Shown: positions 44,841 to 56,020 of the stretch, piece by piece
Numbering within the stretch: position 1 is the stretch's first letter
Layout: each line of letters opens with the position of its first letter
Origin: Perlucidibaca sp.
Lineage (GTDB): Bacteria; Pseudomonadota; Gammaproteobacteria; Pseudomonadales; Moraxellaceae
DNA: 64,000 nucleotides
Assembly: GCA_023265995.1 (NCBI GenBank)
Contig: JAHFSA010000006.1
Coordinates: forward strand, 62,001 to 126,000
Direction: 5' to 3'
Made by a program: the position numbers and the translations under genes
Notes under the pieces: model-generated
Databases searched by the model: none
The model's input: only the letters and a program-made list of their open reading frames with translations
Told to the model about the DNA's origin: nothing

Positions 44841-46099
44841 GCGGCGCACCGGCGATCTACCGGGTCGGCGGGGCCGTGCGCGATCGTCTGCTCGGCGTGC
44901 CCGTGCATGACAGCGACTGGGTGGTGGTCGGCGCCACACCGGACTGGCTGCTGGCACAGGGTTATCGCCAGGTCGGCAAGGATTTTCCAGTCTTCCTGCA
45001 CCCCGACAGCCAGGAGGAGTACGCGCTCGCGCGCACCGAGCGCAAGAGCGGCAGCGGCTATCACGGCTTCATCTGCGACTTCGCGCCGGATGTCACGCTG
45101 GAAGAGGATCTGCAGCGTCGCGACCTGACCATCAATGCCATGGCGGAGACCGCCAGCGGCGAACTCGTGGACCCTTGCAACGGGCGCCGCGATCTCGATG
45201 CCCGGCTGCTGCGCCATGTGTCTCCGGCCTTCGTCGAGGACCCGCTGCGGGTGTTGCGCGTGGCCCGCTTCGCCGCCCGCTTCAAGCACCTGGGCTTTCA
45301 CGTCGCACCGGAAACCCAGGAGCTCATGCATGAGCTCAGCCGCAGCGGCGAGCTGCAGGCGCTGACCGCCGAACGGGTCTGGCAGGAGACCGAGCGCGCC
45401 CTCGCCGGTCCTGATCCGGCCGAGTACTTCCGTGTGCTGCGCCAGTGCGGCGCGCTGGCCGTGCTGTTCCCTGAAGTCGACCGCCTCTTCGGCGTGCCGC
45501 AGCGCGCCGACTACCACCCCGAGATCGATACCGGCGTGCACATACTGCTCAGCCTGAAGCAGGCCGTGCGCATCAGCAGCGAGGCCCGCGTGCGCTTTGC
45601 CGTGCTCGTCCATGACCTCGGCAAGGCATTGACGCCAGCCACCGTACTGCCTCGTCACAGCGGTCACGAGGCCCGTGGCCTGCCGCTGATACGCGTGCTC
45701 GGCGAACGCCTGCGCGTGCCGCGCGCCTGGATGGATCTGGCCCTGCTGGTCGGCGAGTTCCACCTCGACTGCCATCGTGCCGATGAGCTCCGTGCCGACA
45801 CCCTGCTGAAACGTCTGGAAGCGCTGGATGTCTGGCGCCGCCCGGAGCGCTTCAATGATTTTCTGCTCGCCTGCGAGTCCGATGCCCGCGGTCGCACCGG
45901 ACTCGAAGACACCCCCTACTGGCAGAGCGCCTACTGGCAGGGCGCCTGCGCCGCCAGCCAGGTCGATGCCCGCGCGCTCGCCGCCCAGGGTCTCGACGGC
46001 GCGCAGATGGCGGAGGCCATACGCGCCACGCGTCTGGCGCAGATCACCCGATTCCGTGACCAGTTCCGCGCGGAGCGACAGAACCGTGAACCATCCTGA
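44837..46099 (+). CDS. cca: multifunctional CCA-adding enzyme
   Basis: 420-residue tRNA nucleotidyltransferase (class II) adding or repairing the 3' CCA. Head domain: [25 protein letters not shown] with the Gly-Gly and Asp-x-Asp metal site. Next are [26 protein letters not shown] and the HD domain ([25 protein letters not shown]), which gives phosphatase/phosphodiesterase activities. The ATG at 44837 overlaps the apaH stop. The HD domain distinguishes it from head-only CCA enzymes. Confidence 0.96.
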   Translation: MSGAPAIYRVGGAVRDRLLGVPVHDSDWVVVGATPDWLLAQGYRQVGKDFPVFLHPDSQEEYALARTERKSGSGYHGFICDFAPDVTLEEDLQRRDLTINAMAETASGELVDPCNGRRDLDARLLRHVSPAFVEDPLRVLRVARFAARFKHLGFHVAPETQELMHELSRSGELQALTAERVWQETERALAGPDPAEYFRVLRQCGALAVLFPEVDRLFGVPQRADYHPEIDTGVHILLSLKQAVRISSEARVRFAVLVHDLGKALTPATVLPRHSGHEARGLPLIRVLGERLRVPRAWMDLALLVGEFHLDCHRADELRADTLLKRLEALDVWRRPERFNDFLLACESDARGRTGLEDTPYWQSAYWQGACAASQVDARALAAQGLDGAQMAEAIRATRLAQITRFRDQFRAERQNREPS

Positions 46100-46835
46100 A
46101 CCCGTCGTTCTCATCACCGGTGCCGGCAAGCGTGTCGGCGCCGCCACCGCCCGCCGCCTGCATGCCCGTGGCTGGTCCGTGCTGCTGCACTGCCGCGACA
46201 GCCGCGAAGCCAGCGAGGCGCTCGCCGCCGAACTCGCCGCCGTGCGCGGCAACAGCGCGCGCGTGCTGGTCGCCGACCTCGACCTCGCCAGCGAAGTCCG
46301 TCGCCTGGCGCAAGAGGCAGAGTCCGCCTGGGGACGGGTCGATGCCCTCGTCAACAACGCGTCGAGCTTCTTTCCCACCCCGATAGGTCAGGCCCGCGAC
46401 AGCGACTGGGACACCCTCTTCGCCAGCAATGCCCGCGCGCCCTTCTTCCTGACCCAGGCACTGGCGCCGACGCTCGCCCGCGGCGGTCACGGCGCCGTGG
46501 TCAACCTCGTCGACATACACGCCGATTACCCGCTCGCCGGCCACACCATCTACTGCATGGCCAAGGCCGCGCTGGTGGCCATGACGCGTTCGCTGGCCAA
46601 GGAGCTGGCGCCGGCCGTGCGCGTCAACGGCGTCGCCCCCGGCGCCATCCTGTGGCCGGAAGGTCAGGGGGAAATGGATGCCGCCACGCAGGCTCAGGTG
46701 CTGGCCAGCGTGCCGCTGGGACGCATAGGTGGTGTGGATGCGATTGCCGGCGCCATCGAGTTCCTGATTGCCGGCAGCGACTACATCAGCGGCCAGATAC
46801 TCGCGGTCGATGGCGGGCGCAGCGTCTGGGGCTGA
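46086..46835 (+). CDS. short-chain dehydrogenase, pteridine reductase-like
   Basis: 249-residue SDR. The nucleotide loop is [20 protein letters not shown]: the TGxxxRxG pattern, in which Arg favours NADPH, is a hallmark of pteridine reductases (PTR1/FolM) compared with the usual TGxxxGxG. NNAS, the catalytic Tyr/Lys in [11 protein letters not shown] and a late Gly-rich [15 protein letters not shown] follow. The GTG start at 46086 overlaps cca by 14 bp. It is convergent with folB with only 2 bp between stops, which supports a role in dihydropterin or dihydrofolate reduction. Substrate is inferred. Confidence 0.85.
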   Translation: MNHPEPVVLITGAGKRVGAATARRLHARGWSVLLHCRDSREASEALAAELAAVRGNSARVLVADLDLASEVRRLAQEAESAWGRVDALVNNASSFFPTPIGQARDSDWDTLFASNARAPFFLTQALAPTLARGGHGAVVNLVDIHADYPLAGHTIYCMAKAALVAMTRSLAKELAPAVRVNGVAPGAILWPEGQGEMDAATQAQVLASVPLGRIGGVDAIAGAIEFLIAGSDYISGQILAVDGGRSVWG

Positions 46836-46837
46836 GC

Positions 46838-47197
46838 TCAGCCCGGCCGGCTGCCACGCTCGATCAGCACGCCGACCTCAAACGAGCCGCGCACGGCGCC
46901 CGGCTTGCCGACACGCAAACGGAGCCAGGGCACATGGAACTCGTCACGCAGAATGGTCCAGATCGACTCGGCCAGGGTCTCGACCAGCTGGAACTCGGCG
47001 GTTTCGACATGCGACTTCAGGCGCACGGCCACGGCGCGATAGTCGAGGGCATCGTGAATGGCGTCGCTGGCGGCTGCCGGACGAATGTCCCAGGCCATCT
47101 CCAGATCGAGACTCAGCGTCTGCTTGATGCGGCGTTCCCACTGGAACATGCCGATCACGGTCTCGATCTTGTAATCGCGGATGTAAACAATGTCCAC
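46838..47197 (-). CDS. folB: dihydroneopterin aldolase
   Basis: 119-residue enzyme of folate synthesis, splitting dihydroneopterin to 6-hydroxymethyl-dihydropterin. Family sequence: IVYIRDYKIETVIGMFQWERRIKQTLSLDLEM, the active-site Glu around TVIGMFQWE, DALDYRAVA, FQLVETLAESIW and a late Lys in RVGKPGAVRGS. Divergent from plsY. The folB-plsY-tsaD neighbourhood matches pseudomonads. Confidence 0.94.
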   Translation of the reverse strand: MDIVYIRDYKIETVIGMFQWERRIKQTLSLDLEMAWDIRPAAASDAIHDALDYRAVAVRLKSHVETAEFQLVETLAESIWTILRDEFHVPWLRLRVGKPGAVRGSFEVGVLIERGSRPG

Positions 47198-47264
47198 TCT
47201 ATGCCTCGTCGCCTGCCGGCAGTCTTGCTAGGATCGCGGCAGACCGAAACCCCTGGAGCCCGAC

Positions 47265-47858
47265 ATGAGCCCTGACCTGGTCGCCTTTGCGGCGCTGATT
47301 CTCGCTTATCTGCTCGGTTCTGTCTCGGCCGCCATCCTCGTCTGCCGCGCCATGGGCCTGCCCGACCCGCGCACCGACGGCTCGCGCAACCCCGGCACCA
47401 CCAATGTCCTGCGCCTGGGCGGCAAGCCGGCCGCGGCCATGACGCTTGCCGGCGACATGCTGAAGGGCGTGATTCCGGTGCTGATCGCACGCAAGCTCGA
47501 CTGCAGCGACCTGACGCTGAGCGCGGTCGGCCTCGCCGCTTTCCTCGGCCATCTCTACCCGGTCTTCTTCCGCTTCGAAGGCGGCAAGGGCGTCGCCACC
47601 GCGCTCGGCGTGCTGCTCGCGCTGCACTGGGTGATGGGCCTTGCGGTCATCGGCATCTGGATCAGCGCCTTCGCGCTGACCCGCATATCCTCGGTGGGCG
47701 CCATCACCGGCTTCGTGGCCGCACCCATACTCGCCGCCTGGCTGATGCCGGAGGCCACGCTCGGCGTGATCACCATGAGTCTGCTGCTGCTCGCCCGTCA
47801 CAAGACCAACATCAAAGCCCTGCTCAACGGCAGCGAGCGCAAGTTCGGAAAGAAATAG
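47265..47858 (+). CDS. plsY: glycerol-3-phosphate acyltransferase PlsY
   Basis: 197-residue integral membrane enzyme using acyl-phosphate to make lysophosphatidic acid. Five hydrophobic segments; conserved loops GSVSAAILVCRAMGLPDPR, DGSRNPGTTNVLRLGGK, PVFFRFEGGKGVATALG and RHKTNIKALLNGSERKFG. The gene is followed within 12 bp by the long inverted-repeat element 47870-47985. Confidence 0.96.
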   Translation: MSPDLVAFAALILAYLLGSVSAAILVCRAMGLPDPRTDGSRNPGTTNVLRLGGKPAAAMTLAGDMLKGVIPVLIARKLDCSDLTLSAVGLAAFLGHLYPVFFRFEGGKGVATALGVLLALHWVMGLAVIGIWISAFALTRISSVGAITGFVAAPILAAWLMPEATLGVITMSLLLLARHKTNIKALLNGSERKFGKK

Positions 47859-47869
47859 CCGACTACTGA

Positions 47870-47985
47870 GTGCCGGGAGGGAGGTGGGGCTCTCTGAAAA
47901 CTGTGCGAGGCATGGACGCCGAGCCCAAGCCTCCAGGGATGGATTCACGGCGGGTTTTCAGAGAGCCCCACCTCCCTCCCGGCAC
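47870..47985. repeat. 116-bp inverted-repeat element with 32-bp perfect arms
   Basis: Left arm 47870-47901 and right arm 47954-47985 are perfect inverted copies (32 bp), separated by 52 bp that hold a second, weaker fold around GGCATGGACGCC and the CTCCAGGGATGGATTC tract. It sits in the 146-bp gap between convergent plsY and tsaD. RNA from either strand would form a very strong stem, so it may terminate both transcripts. It could also be a mobile REP/BIME-like repeat. Only one copy is in this window. Confidence 0.9.
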
Positions 47986-48004
47986 GCGCAGTCAGCGCTG
48001 ATAT

Positions 48005-49033
48005 TCAGTCTACCGGAGTCAGTTCGGTCATCGGCCAGCGCGCCCGCACGCTGACGCCCAGCCCCACCTTTTCACCCGCACGCAGACGCTGGCAGCCGGC
48101 AAAGGCGATCATGGCGCCGTTGTCAGTGCAGAATGCCGGAGCCGGATAGAACGCTTCCGCACGCAGGGGCTTGAGCGCCGCTGCCAGGTCGGCGCGCAGA
48201 CGACGGTTGGCGCTGACGCCACCGGCCAGCACGATGCGTTTCAGCCCGGTCTGCTTGAGCGCACGCAGGCATTTGCGAATCAATGTGTCGACCGCCGCCG
48301 CCTCGAAGCTGGCACAGATGTCCGCCACCTTCTGCGGATAATCTGCGGTCTGTTCACGCGCAGTGAGCACGGCCGTCTTCAGCCCGCTGAAGGAAAAATC
48401 CAGCCCCGGGCGATCGAGCATGGGACGCGGGAAGGCGAAGGCGTTGTCGCGCCCCTGCAGCGCCATGCGTGATACCGCCGGCCCGCCGGGGTAGTCGAGG
48501 CCGAGCATCTTGGCGACCTTGTCGAAGGCTTCGCCGGCGGCATCATCTATGGACTCGCCGAGCAGCTCGTAACGGCCTATGCCATCCACGCGCATGAGCT
48601 GGGTATGGCCGCCGGACACCAGCAGTGCCACGAACGGGAACTCGGGCGGATTGGCCTCCAGCAGCGGCGCCAGCAGATGACCTTCCATGTGATGCACCGG
48701 CACCGCCGGCACGCCCCAGGCATAGGCCAGCGAGCGCGCCATCAGCGCCCCGGTGAGCAACGCCCCGGCCAGGCCGGGACCTGCGGTATAGGCGACGCCA
48801 TCAATATCGCCGGGATGACAGCCGGCCTCGGCGAGAACTTCGCGCACCAGGGGCACGAGCTTGCGGATGTGGTCGCGCGAGGCCAGCTCGGGCACCACAC
48901 CGCCGTAGTCGGCATGCATCTCGATCTGGCTGTAGAGACGGTGCGCCAGCAGGCCGTTGCCGGTCCTGCCGGCATCGTCATAGACAGCCACGCCGGTCTC
49001 GTCGCACGAGGTTTCAATGCCCAGCACCCGCAT
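48005..49033 (-). CDS. tsaD: tRNA N6-threonylcarbamoyladenosine transferase (TsaD)
   Basis: 342-residue ASKHA-fold enzyme transferring the threonylcarbamoyl group to A37 of ANN-decoding tRNAs with TsaB and TsaE. Motifs: [34 protein letters not shown], the iron-binding His pair in [56 protein letters not shown] and [13 protein letters not shown]. Divergent from rpsU, as in many proteobacteria. Confidence 0.97.
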   Translation of the reverse strand: MRVLGIETSCDETGVAVYDDAGRTGNGLLAHRLYSQIEMHADYGGVVPELASRDHIRKLVPLVREVLAEAGCHPGDIDGVAYTAGPGLAGALLTGALMARSLAYAWGVPAVPVHHMEGHLLAPLLEANPPEFPFVALLVSGGHTQLMRVDGIGRYELLGESIDDAAGEAFDKVAKMLGLDYPGGPAVSRMALQGRDNAFAFPRPMLDRPGLDFSFSGLKTAVLTAREQTADYPQKVADICASFEAAAVDTLIRKCLRALKQTGLKRIVLAGGVSANRRLRADLAAALKPLRAEAFYPAPAFCTDNGAMIAFAGCQRLRAGEKVGLGVSVRARWPMTELTPVD

Positions 49034-49115
49034 TCGCCCGCTCCCTGTTCATGCTGCCGGCCGCCTGCAGCCGACCCGTTTCAAGGCGCGCAGTGTAACG
49101 CCGGCCACAGGGGGT

Positions 49116-49144
49116 TTGCCATTCCAGCCGTATATGGCTAAAAT
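49116..49144 (+). promoter_or_regulatory. sigma-70 promoter of rpsU
   Basis: TTGCCA (49116-49121) and TAAAAT (49139-49144) with a 17-bp spacer, 51 bp before the rpsU ATG. Start site predicted near 49151. Confidence 0.75.
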
Positions 49145-49195
49145 CCGCGCCCCACGCCCGTCCGGCGTACCGAATTCAAGAAACAGGTGAGCTTC

Positions 49196-49411
49196 ATGCC
49201 CCAGGTCAAAGTGAAAGAAGGCGAACCGTTTGACGTCGCCCTGCGTCGTTTCAAGCGTTCCTGCGAAAAGGCTGGTGTCCTGGCTGACGTGCGCAAGCGC
49301 GAATTCTTCGAAAAGCCGACCCAGGAGCGCAAGCGCAAGGCTGCCGCTGCTGTGAAGCGCCACGCCAAGAAGGTTCAGCGCGAAGCCGTCAAGACCACGC
49401 GCCTGTACTGA
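49196..49411 (+). CDS. rpsU: 30S ribosomal protein S21
   Basis: 71-residue basic protein that helps initiation at the 30S subunit. [27 protein letters not shown] and the Arg/Lys-rich tail are typical. AGGTG lies six bases before the ATG. First gene of the rpsU-yqeY-dnaG-rpoD group. Confidence 0.98.
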   Translation: MPQVKVKEGEPFDVALRRFKRSCEKAGVLADVRKREFFEKPTQERKRKAAAAVKRHAKKVQREAVKTTRLY

Positions 49412-49462
49412 TCGGCCGGGATGGCCTGAAGGTCGTCCCGTCGATCATTCATTGCGACGCTC

Positions 49463-49909
49463 ATGTCCGCACTGAAAACACGCCTCACCGAGGCCATGAA
49501 GAACGCCATGCGGGCCCAGGACAAAGATCGTCTGGGCGTCATCCGCATGGCGCTCGCTGCGTTCAAGCAGATCGAAGTCGACGAACGCGTCGAAGTCGAT
49601 GATGCCCGCGCCCTGGCCGTGGTCGAGAAGCTGGTGAAGCAGCGCCGCGAATCCGCCCTCGCCTTCGAGCAGGGTGGCCGAGCCGAGCTGGCTGCTCGCG
49701 AGCTGGCCGAGATTGCCGTGCTCCAGGACTTTCTGCCCGAGCCGTTGTCGGAAGCCGAGCTGACCGCGCTGATTTCGGCAGCCATTGCCGAAGCCGGTGC
49801 CACCAGCGCCCGCGACATGGGCAAGGTCATGAATCTCCTGCGCCCCATGGTTGCCGGTCGTGCCGATGTCGGCGCACTGTCGCAGCAGGTCAAGGCCAGC
49901 CTGGCCTGA
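49463..49909 (+). CDS. GatB/YqeY domain protein
   Basis: 148-residue helical YqeY protein, related to the tail domain of the amidotransferase subunit GatB. It opens LKTRLTEAMKNAMRAQDKDRLGVIRMALAAFKQIE and ends with GKVMNLLRPMVAGRADVGALSQQVKASLA. A tRNA-related function is assumed but not shown. It is placed between rpsU and dnaG, an order found in pseudomonads and some other gammaproteobacteria, rather than the compact rpsU-dnaG-rpoD of E. coli. Confidence 0.94.
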   Translation: MSALKTRLTEAMKNAMRAQDKDRLGVIRMALAAFKQIEVDERVEVDDARALAVVEKLVKQRRESALAFEQGGRAELAARELAEIAVLQDFLPEPLSEAELTALISAAIAEAGATSARDMGKVMNLLRPMVAGRADVGALSQQVKASLA

Positions 49910-49998
49910 CACGACCCGTCTGAGCACTTGTCTGTCGTTGCGCCTGCGCCGGGCCTGACGCACACTCTCCTGTCCGCCATCTGACCGATCGAGCCCGC

Positions 49999-52026
49999 AT
50001 GTCCGAAGGCCGCATTCCGCAGTCGTTCATCGACGAGGTGCTGTTGCGCACCGATATCGTCGATCTCGTCGACGCACGCGTGAAGCTCAAGCGTGCCGGC
50101 AAGAACTACTCGGCCTGCTGCCCTTTCCACCAGGAAAAGTCGCCCTCGTTCACGGTCAATCGCGAAAAGCAGTTCTATTACTGCTTCGGTTGCGGCGCCA
50201 GCGGCAATGCCATCAGTTTCCTGATGGAGTACGACCGCATGGACTTCATCGACGGCCTCAAGCAGCTGGCATCGGCAGCCGGCCTGACCATGCCGGAGAC
50301 CCGCGACAACAACGGTCCGCGCGAATCGCACCAGCCCCTGTTCGACGCACTGGAAAGTGCCGCGAAACATTTCGAGCAACAGCTGCGCAGTGCCCCGGCC
50401 CGCGAACGAGCCGTGCAATATCTGAAGAAGCGCGGCGTCACCGGCGCCGTCGCCAAGGCCTTCCGGCTCGGCTATGCCCCGCCCGGCTGGGACAACATGC
50501 TGCAGCAGCTGGCCGGCGAACCGGCTCAGCGCGACCTGCTGCTGCAGGCCGGCCTGCTGATACGCAACGAGCAGCGCCAGTCGGTCTACGACGCCATGCG
50601 CGACCGCGTGATCTTTCCGATCCGCGACTTCCGTGGCCGCGTCATCGCCTTCGGCGGCCGCGTGCTCAACGATGACAAGCCGAAATACCTGAACTCGCCG
50701 GAGTCGCCAGTCTTCCACAAGGGCCAGGAGCTCTACGGCCTCTACGAGGCGCGCCAGTCCGGCAAGCTCAGCCGCCTGCTGGTGGTCGAGGGCTACATGG
50801 ATGTCGTCGCGCTCGCCCAGTTCGGCATTCCCGAGGCGGTCGCCACGCTCGGCACGGCGACCAGCAGCACGCACGTCGAACGCCTGTTCCGTGTCGTCTC
50901 CGAAGTCGTGTTCTGTTTCGACGGCGACGCCGCCGGCCGCCGCGCTGCCTGGCGCGCCCTGGAAAACGCCCTGCCCGCGCTCAAGGACGGCGTCAGCGCG
51001 CGCTTCCTGTTCCTGCCCGATGGCGAGGATCCGGACTCGCTGGTTCGTCGCGAAGGCCCCGAACTGTTCCGCGCCCGCATCGATGCCGATGCCGTGCCGC
51101 TGGCCGACCAGCTCTTCCGGCATCTCTGCGAAGGCATAGAGATGAATTCGCTGGAGGGTCGCTCCAGGCTCGCCACCGAAGCCATGCCGCTGCTCGCCAA
51201 GGTGCCTGAAAGCCTGTTCCGGACACTGCTCGTACAGCGCCTGAGCAGCCTCACCGATCTCTCGGTCGAGGTGCTGGAAAAGCAGATGGCCACCATCGCG
51301 GCCCACGGCAGTCATGGCCATGCCGCCCGCGCCACGGCACCCGGCACACACGAGACGGCAGGACCGACCCGAAGCGGCAGCGACGAGCCGCCCGCCTTCG
51401 AATTCGCACCCGATCACGGCTACTACAGCGAAGAGCAGTCCTCGGACCATCACGATTACCACGAGTACCAGGGGCGTGAGTCGCGCGGACAGGATGAACA
51501 CTGGCGAGACAAGCGTGGCGGCCAGGAGCAGGGGCGCCACAAGGGTCCGTTCCGCCGCCAGCAGCGCCCCGAACGCTTCTCCCGCGACCCGGCACCGGCC
51601 CTGCGCTCGCTGTCGGCGCAGGCCATTCTGGTGCTGCTGCGCGATGCCAGCCAGGCCACCGACTGGCCGCCGGCCCTGCTCGACAGCCTCGACGATCCGG
51701 AAACACCGCTGCTGAAAGCACTGGTGCAGGCCCTGCAAACGCATCCCGAGCGCTCCATCGCCGCCCTGCTCGGCAGCTGGCACGGCAGCGAGGATGGCGA
51801 AGCTCTCGGTGCGCTGGCCGCGCTGGAGACGCTGACTCCGGACAGCGACCCGGCCCTGGAAGCCGCGGCACTGCGCCATCGCCTGGCCTTGCGCAGCCTG
51901 GAAGCCGAGGCTGCGCGCCTGCATCGCCAGCTGCAATTGCAGCCTGATCGCGAGACGCTGCAGGCGCTGACACGCATCAAGCAGCAGCACGCCGAACTCG
52001 AACGCCAGATCAAGCTCGGTAGTTGA
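49999..52026 (+). CDS. dnaG: DNA primase
   Basis: 675-residue replication primase, longer than E. coli DnaG (581). Zinc-binding domain: Cys40/Cys41, His44, Cys62 and Cys65 ([19 protein letters not shown]). The RNA-polymerase core includes [16 protein letters not shown] (TOPRIM Glu) and [15 protein letters not shown] (Asp pair). Residues about 434-533 form an unusual His/Arg/Glu-rich, low-complexity linker (for example DHHDYHEYQ). The C-terminal helicase-binding domain follows ([13 protein letters not shown] to the end). The TTG/GTG-free ATG start gives the standard N-terminus [20 protein letters not shown]. Confidence 0.97.
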   Translation: MSEGRIPQSFIDEVLLRTDIVDLVDARVKLKRAGKNYSACCPFHQEKSPSFTVNREKQFYYCFGCGASGNAISFLMEYDRMDFIDGLKQLASAAGLTMPETRDNNGPRESHQPLFDALESAAKHFEQQLRSAPARERAVQYLKKRGVTGAVAKAFRLGYAPPGWDNMLQQLAGEPAQRDLLLQAGLLIRNEQRQSVYDAMRDRVIFPIRDFRGRVIAFGGRVLNDDKPKYLNSPESPVFHKGQELYGLYEARQSGKLSRLLVVEGYMDVVALAQFGIPEAVATLGTATSSTHVERLFRVVSEVVFCFDGDAAGRRAAWRALENALPALKDGVSARFLFLPDGEDPDSLVRREGPELFRARIDADAVPLADQLFRHLCEGIEMNSLEGRSRLATEAMPLLAKVPESLFRTLLVQRLSSLTDLSVEVLEKQMATIAAHGSHGHAARATAPGTHETAGPTRSGSDEPPAFEFAPDHGYYSEEQSSDHHDYHEYQGRESRGQDEHWRDKRGGQEQGRHKGPFRRQQRPERFSRDPAPALRSLSAQAILVLLRDASQATDWPPALLDSLDDPETPLLKALVQALQTHPERSIAALLGSWHGSEDGEALGALAALETLTPDSDPALEAAALRHRLALRSLEAEAARLHRQLQLQPDRETLQALTRIKQQHAELERQIKLGS

Positions 52027-52036
52027 TCCGCTTTTG

Positions 52037-52066
52037 CTGACAAGTTGCCCCTCAGGCGACTATAAT
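52037..52066 (+). promoter_or_regulatory. sigma-70 promoter of rpoD
   Basis: CTGACA (52037-52042), 18-bp spacer and a perfect -10 TATAAT (52061-52066). It lies 37 bp before the rpoD ATG, so rpoD has its own promoter besides readthrough from dnaG. Confidence 0.75.
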
Positions 52067-52102
52067 TCCGCTCTTATTTTGCACTGTTGCGCCGGGGGCC
52101 CG

Positions 52103-54052
<1,950 letters not shown>

Positions 54053-54082
54053 GCTGCGCCGGGTGAACGAATGCGGTGAATG

Positions 54083-54108
54083 AAAAAGGGCCCCTCGGGG
54101 CCCTTTTT
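54083..54108 (+). terminator. rho-independent terminator after rpoD
   Basis: GGGCCCC/GGGGCCC stem with a 2-nt loop, A run before and T run after, so it can act in both directions. Lies 31 bp after the rpoD stop and would also end transcripts of the minus-strand hydrolase gene. Confidence 0.92.
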
Positions 54109-54148
54109 CATTGTCTGCCTGCGGGATCATCCCCGCCCTACGCCGGAC

Positions 54149-55060
54149 TCAGGCGGCGTCGTACAGCCAGCGCCCGAACTCGAGCGCAAAGCGCAGCGGC
54201 TCATCCTTCAGCGGCACATGCCCGGAACGCTCGAAGCGCACGATGCGTGAGCGCGGATGCGCCGATGCCACCAGCGCCTGCCCCGCCTCGGCATAGAGCG
54301 GCGAACGCACGCCGGTCATCACCGTCACCGGCACGGCGTCACGCGTCAGGCTGGCGCGATAGTCATGGCCACCAGCGGCATAGGCGGAGAGATAGGTACG
54401 CATGTCCGCGAGCCGCGCCATGGGCAGCGGCACGTGCGCCAGCAACGGACGCGGCAGGCGCATGACGGCGCGCAGCAGCGGACGCAGGGCCTTGCCGCCA
54501 GCCATCATGGCCAGCACTTCGGCCAGCGTGTCGCCAGCCGCAATGCGCGCGGAAGGCGGCAGATCGACGAAGCGCGGGCAGTCCGGGTGAGCATCGAGGA
54601 CGGCGACGATCGCGCGCAGCTTGGCGAACAGCTCATCCTGACGCGAGCCGAAAAGGCCGTGCTGCCAGTCTTCGCGATTGCCGACGCAGGGCGACTGATC
54701 GATATGCAGATAGCGCTTCACGGCGACGAAGCCGCCCGCGCGCTGCAGATGCAGCGAGGTGGTGCCACCCAGGGAAATGCCGGCGAGCAGGAAGTCACGC
54801 AAGCCGAAATGGGCGATGACATCCTGCACATCTTCCATGTGCGCCTGGAACACATCGCCGGGCTTCAGCGCGACCTCGGCCGAACCGCCCGCCCCGCGAA
54901 AATCGACGAGGTGAAAACGGAAGCGGCCGAGGTGCGGCAGGATGAACGGCAGCCAGCTGCCGGCGCTCATGCCCAGTCCCGGCAGCATCAGCACCGGCTG
55001 GCCGCGACCGACGACGCGGACACTGAGCTCCGCGCCATCGCGCATGACAACCCGGGTCAT
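54149..55060 (-). CDS. alpha/beta hydrolase
   Basis: 303-residue alpha/beta-hydrolase fold protein. Oxyanion region LMLPGLGMSAGSWLPFI, nucleophile elbow AGISLGGTT (Ser), and late Asp (VMTGVRSPLYAE region) and His (FERSGHVPLKDEP) of the triad. It resembles esterase/lactonase-like members, with no substrate to be assigned. Nine bp separate it from the upstream SDR gene, so the two are likely one operon for processing of a lipophilic or aliphatic compound. Confidence 0.88.
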   Translation of the reverse strand: MTRVVMRDGAELSVRVVGRGQPVLMLPGLGMSAGSWLPFILPHLGRFRFHLVDFRGAGGSAEVALKPGDVFQAHMEDVQDVIAHFGLRDFLLAGISLGGTTSLHLQRAGGFVAVKRYLHIDQSPCVGNREDWQHGLFGSRQDELFAKLRAIVAVLDAHPDCPRFVDLPPSARIAAGDTLAEVLAMMAGGKALRPLLRAVMRLPRPLLAHVPLPMARLADMRTYLSAYAAGGHDYRASLTRDAVPVTVMTGVRSPLYAEAGQALVASAHPRSRIVRFERSGHVPLKDEPLRFALEFGRWLYDAA

Positions 55061-55069
55061 GTCAGTCGC

Positions 55070-55897
55070 TTACTTCATCGTCTTGGTGCTGAGCGACACC
55101 AGCTTCTGGTAGGCCGACGGCAGCAGACGCACCATGAGGTCGAGGACCTTGGCATCGGTACCGATCAGGACACGGCGCGAGTTGCGCTCGACGCCCTTGA
55201 TGATGACTTCGGCGGCCTGGTCAGCCGTGGTCGAGAACAGCTTCTCGAACTTCTCGGTGCTGTTGGTGTTCATGCCGATCTTGGTGATCGACTCGTCCAT
55301 GCGCGCGGCACGAGCGATGTTGGTCTTGATGCCGCCCGGGTGGACGCTAGTGGCGCTGACCTTGACCTTCTGCAGTTCCAGCTCCTGACGCAGGGCTTCG
55401 GTGAAGCCGCGCACAGCGAACTTGGAGGCGTTGTAGGCGCTCTGCGACGGCACCGCGAACAGACCGAAGACGCTGGAGGTGTTGATGATGTGGCCTTCGC
55501 CGGAATCCTTCAGGTAGGGCAGGAACGCCTTGGTGCCGTGCACCACGCCCCAGAAGTTGATGCCCATGATCCATTCCATGTCTTCGTAGCTGCCGCCATC
55601 GACGGTGCTGCCCAGGGCGACACCGGCGTTGTTGAAGATCAGGTTGACCTTGCCATGATCCTTGGCGACCTGGTCGGCCCAGGCGAACACGGCGTCCTTG
55701 TTGGCGACGTCGAGCTTCTGCGACGTCACCTTGACGCTGTAGGGTTGCAGCAGCTGCACGGTCTCTGCCAGACCGGCTTCATTGATGTCGCTGAGCGCCA
55801 CATGACAGCCGCGCTTGGCGAGCAGAATGGCGAGCGAGCGGCCCATGCCGGAGCCGGCGCCAGTGATTGCCGCAACCTTGTTCTGGAAATCTTTCAT
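55070..55897 (-). CDS. short-chain dehydrogenase/reductase
   Basis: 275-residue classical SDR with ITGAGSGMGRSLAILLAKRG (NAD(P) loop), NNAGV, Ser in INTSSVFG and YNASKFAVRGF (Tyr/Lys). The C-terminus is long and basic. Such SDRs with a hydrolase partner are common in Acinetobacter/Pseudomonas-type lipid or alkanol pathways, but the substrate is not evident. A promoter with two copies of TATCTGACA lies upstream (55935-55974). Confidence 0.9.
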   Translation of the reverse strand: MKDFQNKVAAITGAGSGMGRSLAILLAKRGCHVALSDINEAGLAETVQLLQPYSVKVTSQKLDVANKDAVFAWADQVAKDHGKVNLIFNNAGVALGSTVDGGSYEDMEWIMGINFWGVVHGTKAFLPYLKDSGEGHIINTSSVFGLFAVPSQSAYNASKFAVRGFTEALRQELELQKVKVSATSVHPGGIKTNIARAARMDESITKIGMNTNSTEKFEKLFSTTADQAAEVIIKGVERNSRRVLIGTDAKVLDLMVRLLPSAYQKLVSLSTKTMK

Positions 55898-55934
55898 CGT
55901 GATCTGCCTGCATGATTACATCGGACGATGGCAA

Positions 55935-55974
55935 GGTATATCTGACAATAAACCATGTCAAGTAGTATCTGACA
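55935..55974 (-). promoter_or_regulatory. promoter of the SDR-hydrolase operon with flanking TATCTGACA repeats
   Basis: Minus-strand TTGACA (55961-55956), a consensus -35, with a weak -10 (TATACC, 15-bp spacer). Plus-strand direct repeats TATCTGACA at 55939-55947 and 55966-55974, 27 bp apart, flank the -35 and overlap the -10. This suggests repressor control. Confidence 0.55.
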
Positions 55975-55992
55975 GATTGCAGAGGCTCCATG

Positions 55993-56012
55993 CCGCATGG
56001 CCGACCATGCGG
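55993..56012. repeat. 8-bp inverted repeat beyond metR
   Basis: CCGCATGG-CCGA-CCATGCGG, perfect arms, nine bases after the metR stop. No T run follows on the minus strand, so it is either a weak transcript end or a chance hairpin. Confidence 0.35.
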
Positions 56013-56020
56013 TCAGCACG

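Noticed and set aside
49375-51990. 871-codon antisense frame over yqeY-dnaG
   Set aside because: Runs through two conserved genes with Gln/Ala/Arg-rich sequence and no recognisable fold.
54111-54148. REP-like element after the rpoD terminator (GCGGGATCATCCCCGC)
   Set aside because: Short, imperfect arms, one copy in the window; not enough to call a repeat.
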